Shown here: positions 38,581 to 47,974 of the stretch, piece after piece
Layout of the letters: each line of letters opens with the position of its first letter
Numbering within the stretch: position 1 is the stretch's first letter
Assembly: GCF_940670685.1 (NCBI RefSeq)
Contig: NZ_OW711693.1
Span: forward strand, 1,240,001-1,304,000
Source of the DNA: Anaeropeptidivorans aminofermentans
GTDB lineage: Bacteria > Bacillota > Clostridia > Lachnospirales > UBA5962
Direction of reading: 5' to 3'
Length of the DNA stretch: 64,000 nucleotides
Notes under the pieces: model-generated
Seen by the model: the letters and a program-made list of their open reading frames with translations, nothing else
The model's database searches: none
Told to the model about the DNA's origin: nothing
Made by a program: the position numbers and the translations under genes

Positions 38581-39594
38581 ATGATTCATACCTTTGAATT
38601 ATCAAATCAAATTACCTTAAGTGAGGCAAGGCTTTTAGATGAAAAACTAACGGCCTTTTTTAATGCAAAAAGCATATTTGAATCTAAAAGCAGTACAAAG
38701 TTTTATGGTCATTATTCTAAAATTCCTTTTAAACTAGGAATTAGGACCATTGATGCAAAAGGCGGCATCTTTAAGTATCTCGTCCTTACCATAAATCCTA
38801 TGAAGGTAATGGAAAAGGATTATATTAATGTATCTTCGATTGACAGAGCATGTGAATCTCTTGACGAGGTAAAGAAAGTTTTTTATGACATGGGTATTGG
38901 TGAACTGTTTCCCATGCTTCTGTTAAGCAGGATTGATTATGCATTTGATGTTCATTTTAAAAGCCAAGAAGAAGTTGAATCTTACATAAAGCTCATAAAA
39001 AGAGGAGGTATACCAAACCGATTTAAGGTGAAAACCTGGTGGGATAATGTATCCCATAGACAAACTACTTATATAGACTCAGTTTATATGCAAAACTCAT
39101 CTGCAACTATAAATTTTTATAATAAATATAATGAGCTTGCGTGTAAAGCTTCTGATTTTATTGATTGTGAAAAAGCGAGAGGAATTCTTCGGCTGGAGGT
39201 TCAATGTAAGGGCCGAAAGGTACAGGATTTGAAGAAAAATTATAAATTTGATGCTAGAACACCTACTAATTATTTAGATGAGCAAATTGCGAGAAGGGTT
39301 GTTACAAGTTGCCTTAAGGGTATCGTTAGAGAAGGCGACTACTATAAGCTGCGTACAGCAAAAGAAATTATTTTAAATTCTGATATTCAAAACAAATACA
39401 AAAGAGAAATTATAGCTTTTATTACAGAGGTAAATGATGTCAGGAGCCTTTACAAAGTGAAAATGTCTGGCAAATACTCAAATACTGATTTCAATAGGAT
39501 ACTGAGACAGCTAAGCAGCATAAATGTTAATCCTGTGACAATCCCGTCAAGTTGGTCATATTCTTACCTGCCAAATCTTTTAACCCTTATATAA
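38581..39594 (+). CDS. Replication initiator-like protein (plasmid/phage Rep)
   Basis: 337 residues. Motifs LLSRIDYAFDVHF near residue 120, ATINFYNKYNEL near 175 and GILRLEVQCKGRKV near 200 resemble Rep or gene-II-type initiators of rolling-circle replicons, though a catalytic Tyr cannot be assigned with certainty. ATG follows AGGAGG. The next genes are an excisionase-like gene and the integrase, so this is the replication module of element B. Confidence 0.55.
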   Translation: MIHTFELSNQITLSEARLLDEKLTAFFNAKSIFESKSSTKFYGHYSKIPFKLGIRTIDAKGGIFKYLVLTINPMKVMEKDYINVSSIDRACESLDEVKKVFYDMGIGELFPMLLLSRIDYAFDVHFKSQEEVESYIKLIKRGGIPNRFKVKTWWDNVSHRQTTYIDSVYMQNSSATINFYNKYNELACKASDFIDCEKARGILRLEVQCKGRKVQDLKKNYKFDARTPTNYLDEQIARRVVTSCLKGIVREGDYYKLRTAKEIILNSDIQNKYKREIIAFITEVNDVRSLYKVKMSGKYSNTDFNRILRQLSSINVNPVTIPSSWSYSYLPNLLTLI

Positions 39595-39694
39595 AAGGCA
39601 AATAAAAACAATATAAATATACATTATATAGATGAAGCTTATAAAAGGAAAATTTAATTATCTATAAATAAACTTTTGGAAGGAGCTTATACGT

Positions 39695-39889
39695 ATGGAA
39701 AATATAGAAAGAGGCTTAGAACCTATTGTTTATACCATTGAAGAATTAGCGGCAGTATTAAAAATCGGGAAATCAAAAGCTTATGAATTATCGGATTTAA
39801 GAGATTTTCCAGTAAAAAAGGTAGGAAGAAGAAAGCTTGTGTCAAGAGTAGGCCTTGAGAAATGGCTTTTAGAAAATAATACGTTTTAG
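39695..39889 (+). CDS. Excisionase-like helix-turn-helix protein
   Basis: 64 residues with the MerR/excisionase-type pattern YTIEELAAVLKIGKSKAYEL then FPVKKVGRRKLVSRVGLEKWL. It is 8 bp before the integrase gene and is likely the recombination directionality factor of element B. Confidence 0.8.
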   Translation: MENIERGLEPIVYTIEELAAVLKIGKSKAYELSDLRDFPVKKVGRRKLVSRVGLEKWLLENNTF

Positions 39890-39897
39890 GTGATGTT

Positions 39898-41118
39898 ATG
39901 GAGGATAATGTTAGAAGTACCAAGAAAAAACGCAGTAACGGAGAAGGCAGTATCTATAAAACAAATAAAGGCGGATATACCGGAGCCATCTCCTACCATG
40001 ATGAAACAGGTAAAAGGAAACGAAAAACATTTGCACGAAAAACAAAGCGAGAAGTTTTGAATGCAATGGACGAATTCAGAAATAAGCATCATGGCAAACA
40101 GTATATATCTTCAAAAGAAAATATTACTGTAAAAGAATGGTTTCATATCTGGTTTAACGAATATGCTATTAATTCTATAAAGCAGTCTACCCGGGTTACT
40201 TATGAAAGTTACATAAAAAATCACATTAATCCCAGGTTTGGCAGTATGAAACTATCAGCTGTCAGAAGCGACATGATACAAAGCTTTTATAATGAAAAGC
40301 TTGCAGGCGGTAATCTGAGACGGGAAGGTGGTATGAAGCCAAAGACCATAAAAAATATACATAATATGCTTCACAAGGCATTTGAGCAGGCTGTTAATAA
40401 TGACATCATCATTAAAAATCCTGTTAAGAACACCAGCCTGCCTAAGATTGAAAAGAAATCTATAGAGATTTTAACTGTAGAGCAGCAGAAGAAATTATTA
40501 AAGGCAGTCGTTGATGAACGGCTTGGCATCGGTATCTTTTTAGCTTTAGGAACAGGAATGAGAATCGGAGAAATTACAGGCCTGCAATGGAAGGATATCG
40601 ACTTTGAAAAAGAGATTATAAATGTAAAATATACCTTTAACCGTTTAAAGGATTATGGTCCCAATCCTAGAAATAAGACGGAGCTTGTGTTAGGTTCTGC
40701 AAAAACAAAAGGTTCTGTAAGGAGTATTCCTATTTCACCGGAGCTTATGACAAGAATAGAAATATATCAAAATATGGTTGAATCAGAAAAAGAATTCTTT
40801 GGTGCTGAATATAGCGACAGAGGATTTTTTATTTGCAATGAAACAGGCAATCCTATAGAACCCAGATATTATCAGAAATACTTTAAAGAGTTACTTAAAA
40901 AACTAGAACTCCCTGAAATGGGTTTTCATTCATTGCGTCATACTTTTGCTACAAGAGCGATTGAAATGAATATTCCGATTAAAGTAGTTTCGGACATTTT
41001 AGGTCATAGCTCTATAACGATTACCATGGACCTTTATGCCCATGTGTTAGAAAATACAAAAAGGAATGAAATAGAAAAAATATCTGCGATGTTTCTATCT
41101 ATTGGAGATGAAGTATAA
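39898..41118 (+). CDS. Tyrosine recombinase (integrase) of element B
   Basis: 406 residues, Tn916-Int-like layout. The N-terminal AP2-like arm-binding domain contains GSIYKTNKGGYTGAISYHD, followed by a SAM-like core-binding domain. The catalytic set is Arg in GTGMRIGEITGLQWKDI, HxxR in HSLRHTFATRA, and His and Tyr in LGHSSITITMDLYAHV. It lacks the HTH insertion seen in the element A integrase. It probably acts at the same tRNA-fMet core with different arm sites. Confidence 0.93.
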   Translation: MEDNVRSTKKKRSNGEGSIYKTNKGGYTGAISYHDETGKRKRKTFARKTKREVLNAMDEFRNKHHGKQYISSKENITVKEWFHIWFNEYAINSIKQSTRVTYESYIKNHINPRFGSMKLSAVRSDMIQSFYNEKLAGGNLRREGGMKPKTIKNIHNMLHKAFEQAVNNDIIIKNPVKNTSLPKIEKKSIEILTVEQQKKLLKAVVDERLGIGIFLALGTGMRIGEITGLQWKDIDFEKEIINVKYTFNRLKDYGPNPRNKTELVLGSAKTKGSVRSIPISPELMTRIEIYQNMVESEKEFFGAEYSDRGFFICNETGNPIEPRYYQKYFKELLKKLELPEMGFHSLRHTFATRAIEMNIPIKVVSDILGHSSITITMDLYAHVLENTKRNEIEKISAMFLSIGDEV

Positions 41119-41229
41119 AGACTTACAAGCTTTCGAATTATCAAAGCATCTATATCCCCCTATTCTAAATTTCATGCCTATAATCTCCATATATCTTTTA
41201 TGACCCCGATATATTATTAAAAGTAAAAC

Positions 41230-43418
41230 CGTAAAAGCCCTTATTTCAATTATATATTATAACCTTGATATTAATTTATATAGGGGGTATACATATGTCT
41301 GTAACAGATGATTCATTGATTTACGAAGAAGCTTTGGAAGATGATACGGAATTATTTATATGCGAACACTGCGGAGCAGAAGTTTCAGAAGAAGCAGCGA
41401 CTCTTTTTGAAAATGAAATGCTCTGCGATACATGCCTTGACGAACAAACCTTCATATGCTTCGAATGCGGTAATAGACATTGGAGAGACGAAGCCAATGA
41501 CTACTGCGGAAATGAAATATGTGATAGGTGCTATGATTATAACTTTACATGCTGTGAGGAGTGCGGAAGAACTATTCGAAATGATGACGCAAACTACATA
41601 GACGATTACGAAGATATGCCTTATTGCAACGATTGTTTTCAAGATAAAAATAAAATAATACATGGTTATGATTATAAGCCTGAACCTTTATTTTATGGTT
41701 CAGGCTTATTTTATGGCGTTGAGCTTGAAATTGATGAAGGCGGAGAAGACCGCAGCAATGCAGAAAAACTGCTTGATATCGCCAATCAGTATGAGGAGCA
41801 TATTTATATGAAGCATGATGGAAGCCTTATAAATGGCATGGAAATCGTTACTCACCCTATGTCCCTTCATTATCATACTAAAGTTATGCCGTGGGATAAG
41901 ATTTTAGCTAAAGCACTGGATATGGGGTATTACTCTCACCAATGCGGTACCTGTGGGCTACACATTCATGTGGGACGTAACGAGTTAGGAGAAAGCATAC
42001 AAGAACAGGAAAATACCATCGGTCGTATTTTATATTTCATAGAAAAATTCTGGTATAAGCTGATTATATTCAGCAGAAGAACGGAAGTCCAGCTGATTAA
42101 ATGGGCAAAGAGATACGGTCTTCTTGATAGTCCTAAAAATACACTGGAAGAGGCAAAAAAGAATAAAGGCAGCAGATATGTATGCTTGAATCTTCAAAAT
42201 TACCATACCATTGAGTTCAGGTTGTTCAGAGGCACTTTAAAACTTTCCACATTTCTTGCAACCTTGCAGATGGTAGATGAAATTTGTACTGTTGCAAAGA
42301 AATTAGATGATAAAGAGTTTCAAGGAATTAGCTGGGCTAATTTTATATATGGTATCAATACAGACGTCAAGCCAGAGTTAATGGCTTATTTAAAGAACAA
42401 GAAATTAATATAATGAGCATCAAGAAAGATGTTGATTAATGCTTTAATTAGAATAGATGGAGGAAACTAATATGTGCGGAATATTCGGGTACCTTAATTA
42501 CGGTAATTGTATTAAAAATGAGGATTTAAAAGATATAATAGAATCGTTAGCTTATGAAAGTGCTGTAAGGGGTATTGATGCTACAGGCGTGGCTTTTATA
42601 AACAGTAAAAGCAAACTGGAAATACAAAAGGCCCCTAAGCCCTCTTACAGTTTTAAGATGAACTTTCCTAAAATAAACCCTCCTGTATTAATCGGCCATA
42701 CAAGGCACACCACTCAAGGTACAGAAAAGCTTAACATTAATAATCATCCTTTTTTAGGGGGAAAAGGCAACAATCAATTTGCCCTCGCTCATAATGGAAT
42801 CCTTTATAACGATAAAGAGTTAAGGAAAGAAAATAAACTTCCGGATACGAAGATTCAGACGGATTCTTACATAGCTGTACAATTACTTGAACAATCAGGA
42901 GATATAAGCTTAATGTCCGTAGCTTCCATGTCCGAAAAAATCGAAGGTTCTTTTGTATTTACCGTACTGGATAAATACGCTAATCTTTACATATCTAAAA
43001 AGGATAATCCCATTTCAATAATCCATCATAAAGGCATGAAGCTTTATATATACGCTTCTACGGAAAAAATACTCATGTCTGCCCTGATGAAGTCAAACCT
43101 TATAAATTATTTCACCCCTACAGAGAAGAATACCGGCGATATTGAGTTTGTAGAATTAATGGATGGAGAGGTCGTGAAAATTGATAATAAAGGTATTGAC
43201 AGTAAGACAACCTTTAAGCCAAAGAAAACCAGTATTTTGGAATGGTGTGAAGGAGGAATTGATTTTAGATTTTATAACGATGAAGATGCTTACTGGCAAG
43301 ACTTAAAAAATGTCGCCAAATTTATAGGCTATGATGAAGAATTTATAGAATCCTTGATTTCAGAGGGCTTTTCAGCTGATGAAATTGAGGATTTTATTTA
43401 TGGGGAAATAAATAATGA
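41230..43418 (+). repeat. Duplicated cargo segment, copy B
   Basis: Partner of 15273-17400. The upstream leader, ribosome site and both genes are near-identical, and both copies start 100-1100 bp after an integrase gene. Confidence 0.85.
41295..42413 (+). CDS. Amidoligase-family protein with zinc-finger pairs (copy B)
   Basis: 372 residues, over 90% identical to the copy at 15338, with all Cys pairs and the amidoligase motifs GVELE, HDGS, GMEIVTHP, CGLHIHVGR and TIEFRLFRGT retained. Conservation of every motif in both copies indicates that both are under selection or very recently duplicated. ATG 41295 is 7 nt after AGGGGG. Unlike copy A, there is a 58-bp gap before the amidotransferase gene. 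Confidence 0.8.
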   Translation: MSVTDDSLIYEEALEDDTELFICEHCGAEVSEEAATLFENEMLCDTCLDEQTFICFECGNRHWRDEANDYCGNEICDRCYDYNFTCCEECGRTIRNDDANYIDDYEDMPYCNDCFQDKNKIIHGYDYKPEPLFYGSGLFYGVELEIDEGGEDRSNAEKLLDIANQYEEHIYMKHDGSLINGMEIVTHPMSLHYHTKVMPWDKILAKALDMGYYSHQCGTCGLHIHVGRNELGESIQEQENTIGRILYFIEKFWYKLIIFSRRTEVQLIKWAKRYGLLDSPKNTLEEAKKNKGSRYVCLNLQNYHTIEFRLFRGTLKLSTFLATLQMVDEICTVAKKLDDKEFQGISWANFIYGINTDVKPELMAYLKNKKLI

Positions 43419-43437
43419 CCTCAGCTTTAGATTTTAG
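42472..43437 (+). CDS. Class II glutamine amidotransferase (copy B)
   Basis: 321 residues with N-terminal MCGIFGYL, GHTRHTTQG, AHNGILYN and TDSYIAV as in copy A. The middle third is identical to copy A at DNA level; the C-terminal third has diverged (about 60-70%) except for the final GYDEEFIESLISEGFS helix. ATG 42472 is used so that Cys2 becomes the nucleophile. It should supply ammonia to the amidoligase. Confidence 0.88.
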   Translation: MCGIFGYLNYGNCIKNEDLKDIIESLAYESAVRGIDATGVAFINSKSKLEIQKAPKPSYSFKMNFPKINPPVLIGHTRHTTQGTEKLNINNHPFLGGKGNNQFALAHNGILYNDKELRKENKLPDTKIQTDSYIAVQLLEQSGDISLMSVASMSEKIEGSFVFTVLDKYANLYISKKDNPISIIHHKGMKLYIYASTEKILMSALMKSNLINYFTPTEKNTGDIEFVELMDGEVVKIDNKGIDSKTTFKPKKTSILEWCEGGIDFRFYNDEDAYWQDLKNVAKFIGYDEEFIESLISEGFSADEIEDFIYGEINNDLSFRF

Positions 43438-43530
43438 CAGATACCTTTAATATAGTTATAAAGATGCTTTTGTTCCTGCAGAGGGAGCATGCTTTTTAAG
43501 ACTAAAAATGCACATGCATAGGAGGAAAAG

Positions 43531-44448
43531 ATGCAAAATAAAGATAATTTATTTAAAAGATTAAATATTAATATGACAGAAAAACAGAAAAACCTAATTA
43601 TAAATCGCTTAACCTATATTTTAAATTATGAGCCGAAAATAGGCATCCTTGGTAAAACTGGTGTAGGAAAATCAAGCCTTTGCAATGCCCTTTTTGGGAA
43701 GGAGCTTTTTAGTATCAGTGATGTAAAGGCCTGTACGAGAAATATTAAAGAAGGATTTCTTAAAATAGGCAACTCCAAGGGGATCAAGCTCATAGATGTC
43801 CCTGGTGTGGGCGAAAGCCGAAATAGGGACGAGGAATATGCGGAGCTTTATGCAAAGCTTATGCCGGAGCTTGATTTGGTTTTATGGGTTATTAAGGCAG
43901 ATGACAGAGCATTAGCCTCCGACGAGAGCTTTTATAAAAATATCGTAAGGTCCCATATTCAAGAAGGAAAGCCTTTTTTCTTTGTATTAAATCAGGTGGA
44001 TAAAATAGAGCCCTTTCGGGAATGGGATAATCGCAGACACATACCAAGCCCGGCTCAGTTTCAAAATATAAATGTCAAGGTTTTGGAACTGTCAAGGTTC
44101 TTTGAAGTGCCTGCTTCTGCTATTATTTGCGTTTCCGCCAGTGAAAGATACAATTTAACTGAGCTTGTGAACGAAATTATCTTTGCTTTGCCAAATGAGA
44201 GAAAAATAACTTTTTATAAAGAAGTAGGTCCCGAATTTCAATCAGAAGTAGCAGGGGAATATGTGAAAAAGGGCTTTCTTGAGATAGCGGGAGATATTAT
44301 TGTAGAAGTTCTCGAAGTAACGGGAGAAGCCATTGTAAAGGTAAAGGATACTGTAGCAGATATAGCGGAGAAACTTTTAGAAGGTGTTGAGGAAAATGCG
44401 CCGGCCATTATGAGAGGATTTATCAGAAAGTTCATAAGCTGGCTGTAA
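43531..44448 (+). CDS. YfjP/Era-like GTPase without CFI-box (copy B)
   Basis: 305 residues. G1 GKTGVGKS, G3 DVPG, G4 NQVDK and SAS are all intact. About 75% identical to copy A over the GTPase domain and Val-rich helical linker, but it ends in FIRKFISWL, so the whole CFI-box domain (105 residues in copy A) is absent. The upstream zinc-ribbon and Mor-like genes of module A are also missing here. AGGAGG precedes the ATG. Confidence 0.85.
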   Translation: MQNKDNLFKRLNINMTEKQKNLIINRLTYILNYEPKIGILGKTGVGKSSLCNALFGKELFSISDVKACTRNIKEGFLKIGNSKGIKLIDVPGVGESRNRDEEYAELYAKLMPELDLVLWVIKADDRALASDESFYKNIVRSHIQEGKPFFFVLNQVDKIEPFREWDNRRHIPSPAQFQNINVKVLELSRFFEVPASAIICVSASERYNLTELVNEIIFALPNERKITFYKEVGPEFQSEVAGEYVKKGFLEIAGDIIVEVLEVTGEAIVKVKDTVADIAEKLLEGVEENAPAIMRGFIRKFISWL

Positions 44449-44564
44449 AAATCAAGTATTTTAGTAAGCAATCAAAATAAGGAGAGAGTTATTGATAAAA
44501 TATTTTTGCAAGGTTTACTTAAAGAAGCCGGTTACATTCTAATTAAATATAATTTCAAATAAGA

Positions 44565-44600
44565 AAAATAGCTCTGGTTAATTTATCAGAGCTATTTTTT
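44565..44600 (+). terminator. Terminator after GTPase copy B
   Basis: 12-bp arms AAAATAGCTCTG/CAGAGCTATTTT with a 10-nt loop, followed by T residues. Confidence 0.85.
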
Positions 44601-44620
44601 ATAAAATGCAAGAATTTTTT

Positions 44621-44645
44621 CACAATGACATCTGATGTCATTGTG
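44621..44645. promoter_or_regulatory. 25-bp near-perfect palindrome, operator-like
   Basis: Arms CACAATGACATC (44621-44632) and GATGTCATTGTG (44634-44645) with a single central T. It lies 67 bp before the ribbon-helix-helix-like gene and is probably its operator. Confidence 0.6.
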
Positions 44646-44711
44646 ATTCAGTAAAATAAATATAAGAAGTAAGATTTTATATAAATTTATAAAAATATAT
44701 GGAGGAGCCTT

Positions 44712-44891
44712 ATGAAGGAGAAAGAAATAATTCACATTCAAATTTATAGCCATGAGTACTTGGACAAGCTTTTAGATATTTCAAGAGAATATTCTTTACC
44801 CCTTGATTATATGATAAACGTAGCTATTAAGCGATTGACTAATGATGTTGAAGCTATGCGGAGATTAAGGGCTAATATGTATGAGCTATAG
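44712..44891 (+). CDS. Small ribbon-helix-helix-like protein
   Basis: 59 residues, starting at ATG 44712, 5 nt after GGAGGA. The order beta strand (IIHIQIYS), helix (EYLDKLLDISREY), turn, helix (LDYMINVAIKRLTND) fits an RHH DNA-binding protein of the CopG/Arc type. It lies next to a 25-bp palindrome, so autoregulation is likely. It may control the cargo or pair with a lost toxin. Confidence 0.6.
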   Translation: MKEKEIIHIQIYSHEYLDKLLDISREYSLPLDYMINVAIKRLTNDVEAMRRLRANMYEL

Positions 44892-44996
44892 AAGTGATAC
44901 TATAGAAGCTTTTATAGTAAGGGAATTTCTACATCGTTTAGCCAAAACACAAGTAAATAGAAAATAACTTTTTCAAGAGAATTATTTTTCGCTATC

Positions 44997-45323
44997 CTAT
45001 GTATCTAGATACCGGAACATGGTTTTAATTACATCGAGTGCCATTTGTTTCTGTGTGTCAGAACCTTTGCTTATGATCTGTTTAAATTGTTCGACGATAA
45101 TATCTTCCTTGGTGGGAATATAGTCTTGAAGCAAAAAGTCTATTGTAACATTTAGTTTGTTGCAAAGTCTCGTTAATGTATCTAAAGTAAGGCTTCTTTC
45201 CCCACGTTCAATTTGACCGATATAAGTATCCGAAATATCTACAAGTTCGGCAAGCTGAGCCTGTGTTAAGTTATTTTTAGTGCGTTCATCTCTTATTCTT
45301 TGCCCTAACTTTTTATAATCCAT
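44997..45323 (-). CDS. XRE-family transcriptional regulator
   Basis: 108 residues. The N-terminal HTH is RTKNNLTQAQLAELVDISDTYIGQIERGERS (in pieces, residues 14-44), followed by LNVTIDFLLQD and a C-terminal helical tail. It is transcribed away from the zinc-ribbon gene at 45449. The shared 125-bp gap contains an inverted repeat (45361-45387) suited to its binding. Confidence 0.85.
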   Translation of the reverse strand: MDYKKLGQRIRDERTKNNLTQAQLAELVDISDTYIGQIERGERSLTLDTLTRLCNKLNVTIDFLLQDYIPTKEDIIVEQFKQIISKGSDTQKQMALDVIKTMFRYLDT

Positions 45324-45360
45324 GTAATACCTCCTTTAGTCTACATTTAATTGTATAATT

Positions 45361-45387
45361 TTCAGTTTTCAGTTGAAATAAACTGAA
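45361..45387. promoter_or_regulatory. Operator-like inverted repeat between divergent genes
   Basis: TTCAGTTT (45361-45368)/AAACTGAA (45380-45387) with an 11-bp spacer, placed upstream of both the XRE gene and the zinc-ribbon gene. Confidence 0.5.
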
Positions 45388-45448
45388 CGAGGTATTAATA
45401 TATACTATATGTATATTAACGATTAAATATCTTAAAAGGAGAGATTTC

Positions 45449-46399
45449 ATGTTATGCCCAAGATGTACTAAAGAAATTAAAGACGGAAGTAAATTTTGCC
45501 CCTATTGCGGAGAAAATTTAAATCAGAACTTAGAAATAAAGCAGCAAAAAACTAATTTTTATCAACCTGAGAAGATAAATGGGCCTGAATTACAATCCAC
45601 AAGGGCAGCCGGATTTAAACGAATTTTACCTATCGTAATTTTAGGTTTTATAGGAGCAATTATCGTTGCAGGAGTGTTCATTGTTAAAGGGGAAGAGATA
45701 AAAAACATTTTTAAGAAGGACCAAACCCTTGTACTATCTGAAAATAAAGATAAAGAAAACTCTTCTTCTGAGATTTCAAAAAAGTTATCAACAGAGGAAA
45801 CCAAAAACTCCTCGGATAAGGATGATAGAAATGTTTCTGAATTAGAAGAGCGACAAATTCCTAATCTGAAGGAGTTCTATGAAACCAATCAATACCCATT
45901 ATTTTTACTAGAAAATAAAACAGTAGACCAAAGACTGAAGACACTTTTAGGAAGAGATTTTGATTATTTTATGGAATGTTTTGACACTTCTGAAGGAATT
46001 TATAACGAAGAAAGAGATTCTTATATTATTACGGGCGGTGTAAGAGGCCTCTATACAATAATGGAAGGCATTGTAGAAATTACACAATCAGGAGAGCTTT
46101 ATGCCGCTTATTTAGAAGACAACAATGTTAATTACTATTCAAGCAATAAGGAATTTAATTTTGACAATGATACATTCCTGAATTGGATATTCCAGTTTGG
46201 TGACAGGCCTGTAATATACAAAAACCAGCTTGATAATATCCAAATAGGTGGGGTGTACAGCCGGAATGATGACGCAAGATTTGATATTTTATATAAAGAA
46301 GATACAGATAGTATATATTTTGAAGGTTCTGCTTATCCTTATTATCTGCGCAGATGGGTTGACTGGAATCAAGGAGGCAATCACTGCATCTTATCCTAA
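45449..46399 (+). pseudogene. Zinc-ribbon membrane-anchored protein, 3' end cut by IS256 remnant
   Basis: 316 residues as read. Zinc ribbon CPRCTKE...CPYCGEN (residues 3-22), one transmembrane helix near 58-80, a Ser/Lys/Glu-rich linker, then an outer alpha/beta domain. The last ~15 residues (RWVDWNQGGNHCILS) are the transposase sequence read out of frame, so the natural C-terminus is lost. The layout is like the zinc-ribbon protein of module A at 18595. It may still be produced as a fusion-tailed protein. Confidence 0.7.
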
Positions 46400-46862
46400 A
46401 ACGGAATACCAGCGCTGTATCGTTCATCAGGTACGAAATACATTAAAATACGTATCTGGTAAAGAACATAAGCCTTTTGCTACAGACTTAAAGACGATTT
46501 ATCAGGCACCTACGGAGGAAAGGGCCTTAGAGGCCTTGGAGCGAGTTACAGAAAAGTGGGCAGAAAAATATCCAGGTTCCATGAAAAGCTGGAGCCAGAA
46601 TTGGGATGCGATTTCACCGATTTTCAAGTTCTCAGCCAATGTCCGGAAAGTTATCTATACCACAAATGCAATAGAAAGCCTGAATGCAACCTACCGGAAA
46701 CTGAACCGTCAAAGGAGTGTATTTCCAAGCGCAGGAGCATTGCTAAAAGCACTGTATTTATCTACATTTGAAGCCACTAAGAAATGGACCATGCCGATCC
46801 GTAACTGGGGCCAGGTATATGGAGAACTAAGTATCATGTATGAGGGACGTTTACTCGGCTAA
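46355..46862 (+). pseudogene. IS256/Mutator-family transposase, C-terminal fragment
   Basis: About 168 codons starting within ADGLTGIKEAI. Family motifs are CIVHQVRNTLKYV, NWDAISPIFKFS, TTNAIESLNATYRKLNRQR and the C-terminal TKKWTMPIRNWG. The first ~230 residues, including two of the three acidic catalytic residues, are gone. The left edge is fused directly to the preceding gene. Confidence 0.88.
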
Positions 46863-46883
46863 CTCATTATAATAGAGTAAAAA

Positions 46884-46904
46884 GCAGGCGAAAACACCGC
46901 CTGC
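46884..46904. terminator. GC-rich hairpin at the IS256 remnant end
   Basis: Perfect GCAGGCG/CGCCTGC arms around AAAACAC, 22 bp after the transposase stop. It is not followed by a T run and may belong to the IS end. Confidence 0.4.
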
Positions 46905-47039
46905 ACTTGACATGCCCTGAACCATAGGGTATATATAAACTAAGGACTGAAAGCTTATTAAGAAGCCTTCAACCCTACCACTTATCATAGAAGATCTGTT
47001 TTTTTAATTTTACTGACTCAACCAAAGAACATTGGAAAA

Positions 47040-47879
47040 TTAAATAGATTTCTTTATACTCTCGTTTTCCTCTTTTTTAAGTGATAATGGCCTGGAATAT
47101 TCGCAGGGTACTGAAACACTGCATTTGCCGCAGGCTTGAGAAGCTGCAAAATTCGCTGCAACATCATTTGTAAGATAGCGCCTGCATATTTGCTTTTGCC
47201 TTTCTTTTTTTTTTATCGCAGAAACGGGGCAGCGTTTCATGCATACGCCGCATTTTCCTTCTGTAAGATAAGGGCAATAATCATAATAAGTTTTATAATT
47301 ACGTTCCGTACTTTTATATTTAAGTGTAGTTATTACGCTTCCAATTCGTCCGGCACAGCCTCTTTCGGTTATCAGTGCCCTATGTAGACCGAAGGTGCCT
47401 AACCCCGCAACATACGCAATATGGCGTTCTGACCAGTTTGAAGCTGTTTCATAAGAGATAAATCTTTCATCTAACGAAGGTGCAAGCGCCGTACCGTCAA
47501 GCAAAGTTAAATATTCAACCAGATACTTTCTGGCTATATTATTAAACCTTTCCCCAAAGGTTTTAGCATCTATCCATATTTCAGAAGGCAATCCCCGAAA
47601 GCGATTACTGTTACGTATTGCTTTAGAAAAGGGGAGAAAATACGAAATAACAGTTTCTGCTTCCGGCAGCCAATCAATGGGGATAATAAACTGAGGCCCG
47701 ATTACTTGACTGTCTTTAAAATCAGAAAACAACGGATCTTTTGCCGAAGCAAATCCTATTAAGGGAGCATCATATATTCTTGTATTATTATGGGAAGGAA
47801 GGCGGTTATCTGCTGAACTTTCCACAAACGCAGTAAAATCCAGCATTATCCTATGTCTTTTCAAGTCGAAACTTTCCAT
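47040..47879 (-). CDS. QueG-like iron-sulfur protein
   Basis: 279 residues. The C-terminal half has two iron-sulfur motifs: CGVCMKRCPVSAI near residues 210-222 and a second Cys set (CGKCSVSVPCEY) near 248-260. The region AYVAGLGTFGLHRALITERG resembles the epoxyqueuosine reductase family, whose members use a corrinoid plus two [4Fe-4S] clusters. It is shorter than QueG (about 380 residues), and its gene follows an OpuA-like transporter by 96 bp, so a role outside queuosine synthesis, such as reduction linked to methylated-amine metabolism, is possible. Confidence 0.65.
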   Translation of the reverse strand: MESFDLKRHRIMLDFTAFVESSADNRLPSHNNTRIYDAPLIGFASAKDPLFSDFKDSQVIGPQFIIPIDWLPEAETVISYFLPFSKAIRNSNRFRGLPSEIWIDAKTFGERFNNIARKYLVEYLTLLDGTALAPSLDERFISYETASNWSERHIAYVAGLGTFGLHRALITERGCAGRIGSVITTLKYKSTERNYKTYYDYCPYLTEGKCGVCMKRCPVSAIKKKERQKQICRRYLTNDVAANFAASQACGKCSVSVPCEYSRPLSLKKEENESIKKSI

Positions 47880-47974
47880 ATACCTGCCCTCCGTATTTAC
47901 ATATTTTTTTATGTAATTTATAAAAAGAAGCTTTTACTTATATATAAAGTAAAGATTTAAGGTTTCCGACGCAA

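Larger units (their letters stand above)
35336..46354 (+). mobile_element. Element B: second integrative element, right end missing
   Basis: It follows the second att copy with its own pair of 11-bp-period arm-like repeats at the same distance (about 70 bp) as in element A. It carries an iteron-like AT-rich region, a D5-like protein, a Rep-type protein, an excisionase, a tyrosine integrase and a second amidoligase module. The right end is lost: a zinc-ribbon gene is cut by a truncated IS256 transposase at about 46355, and no third 45-bp repeat was found downstream. Confidence 0.65.

Noticed and set aside
46248-46354. 5' extension of the IS256 transposase frame
   Set aside because: The first ~36 codons are the zinc-ribbon gene read in another frame; transposase similarity begins only at about 46355.
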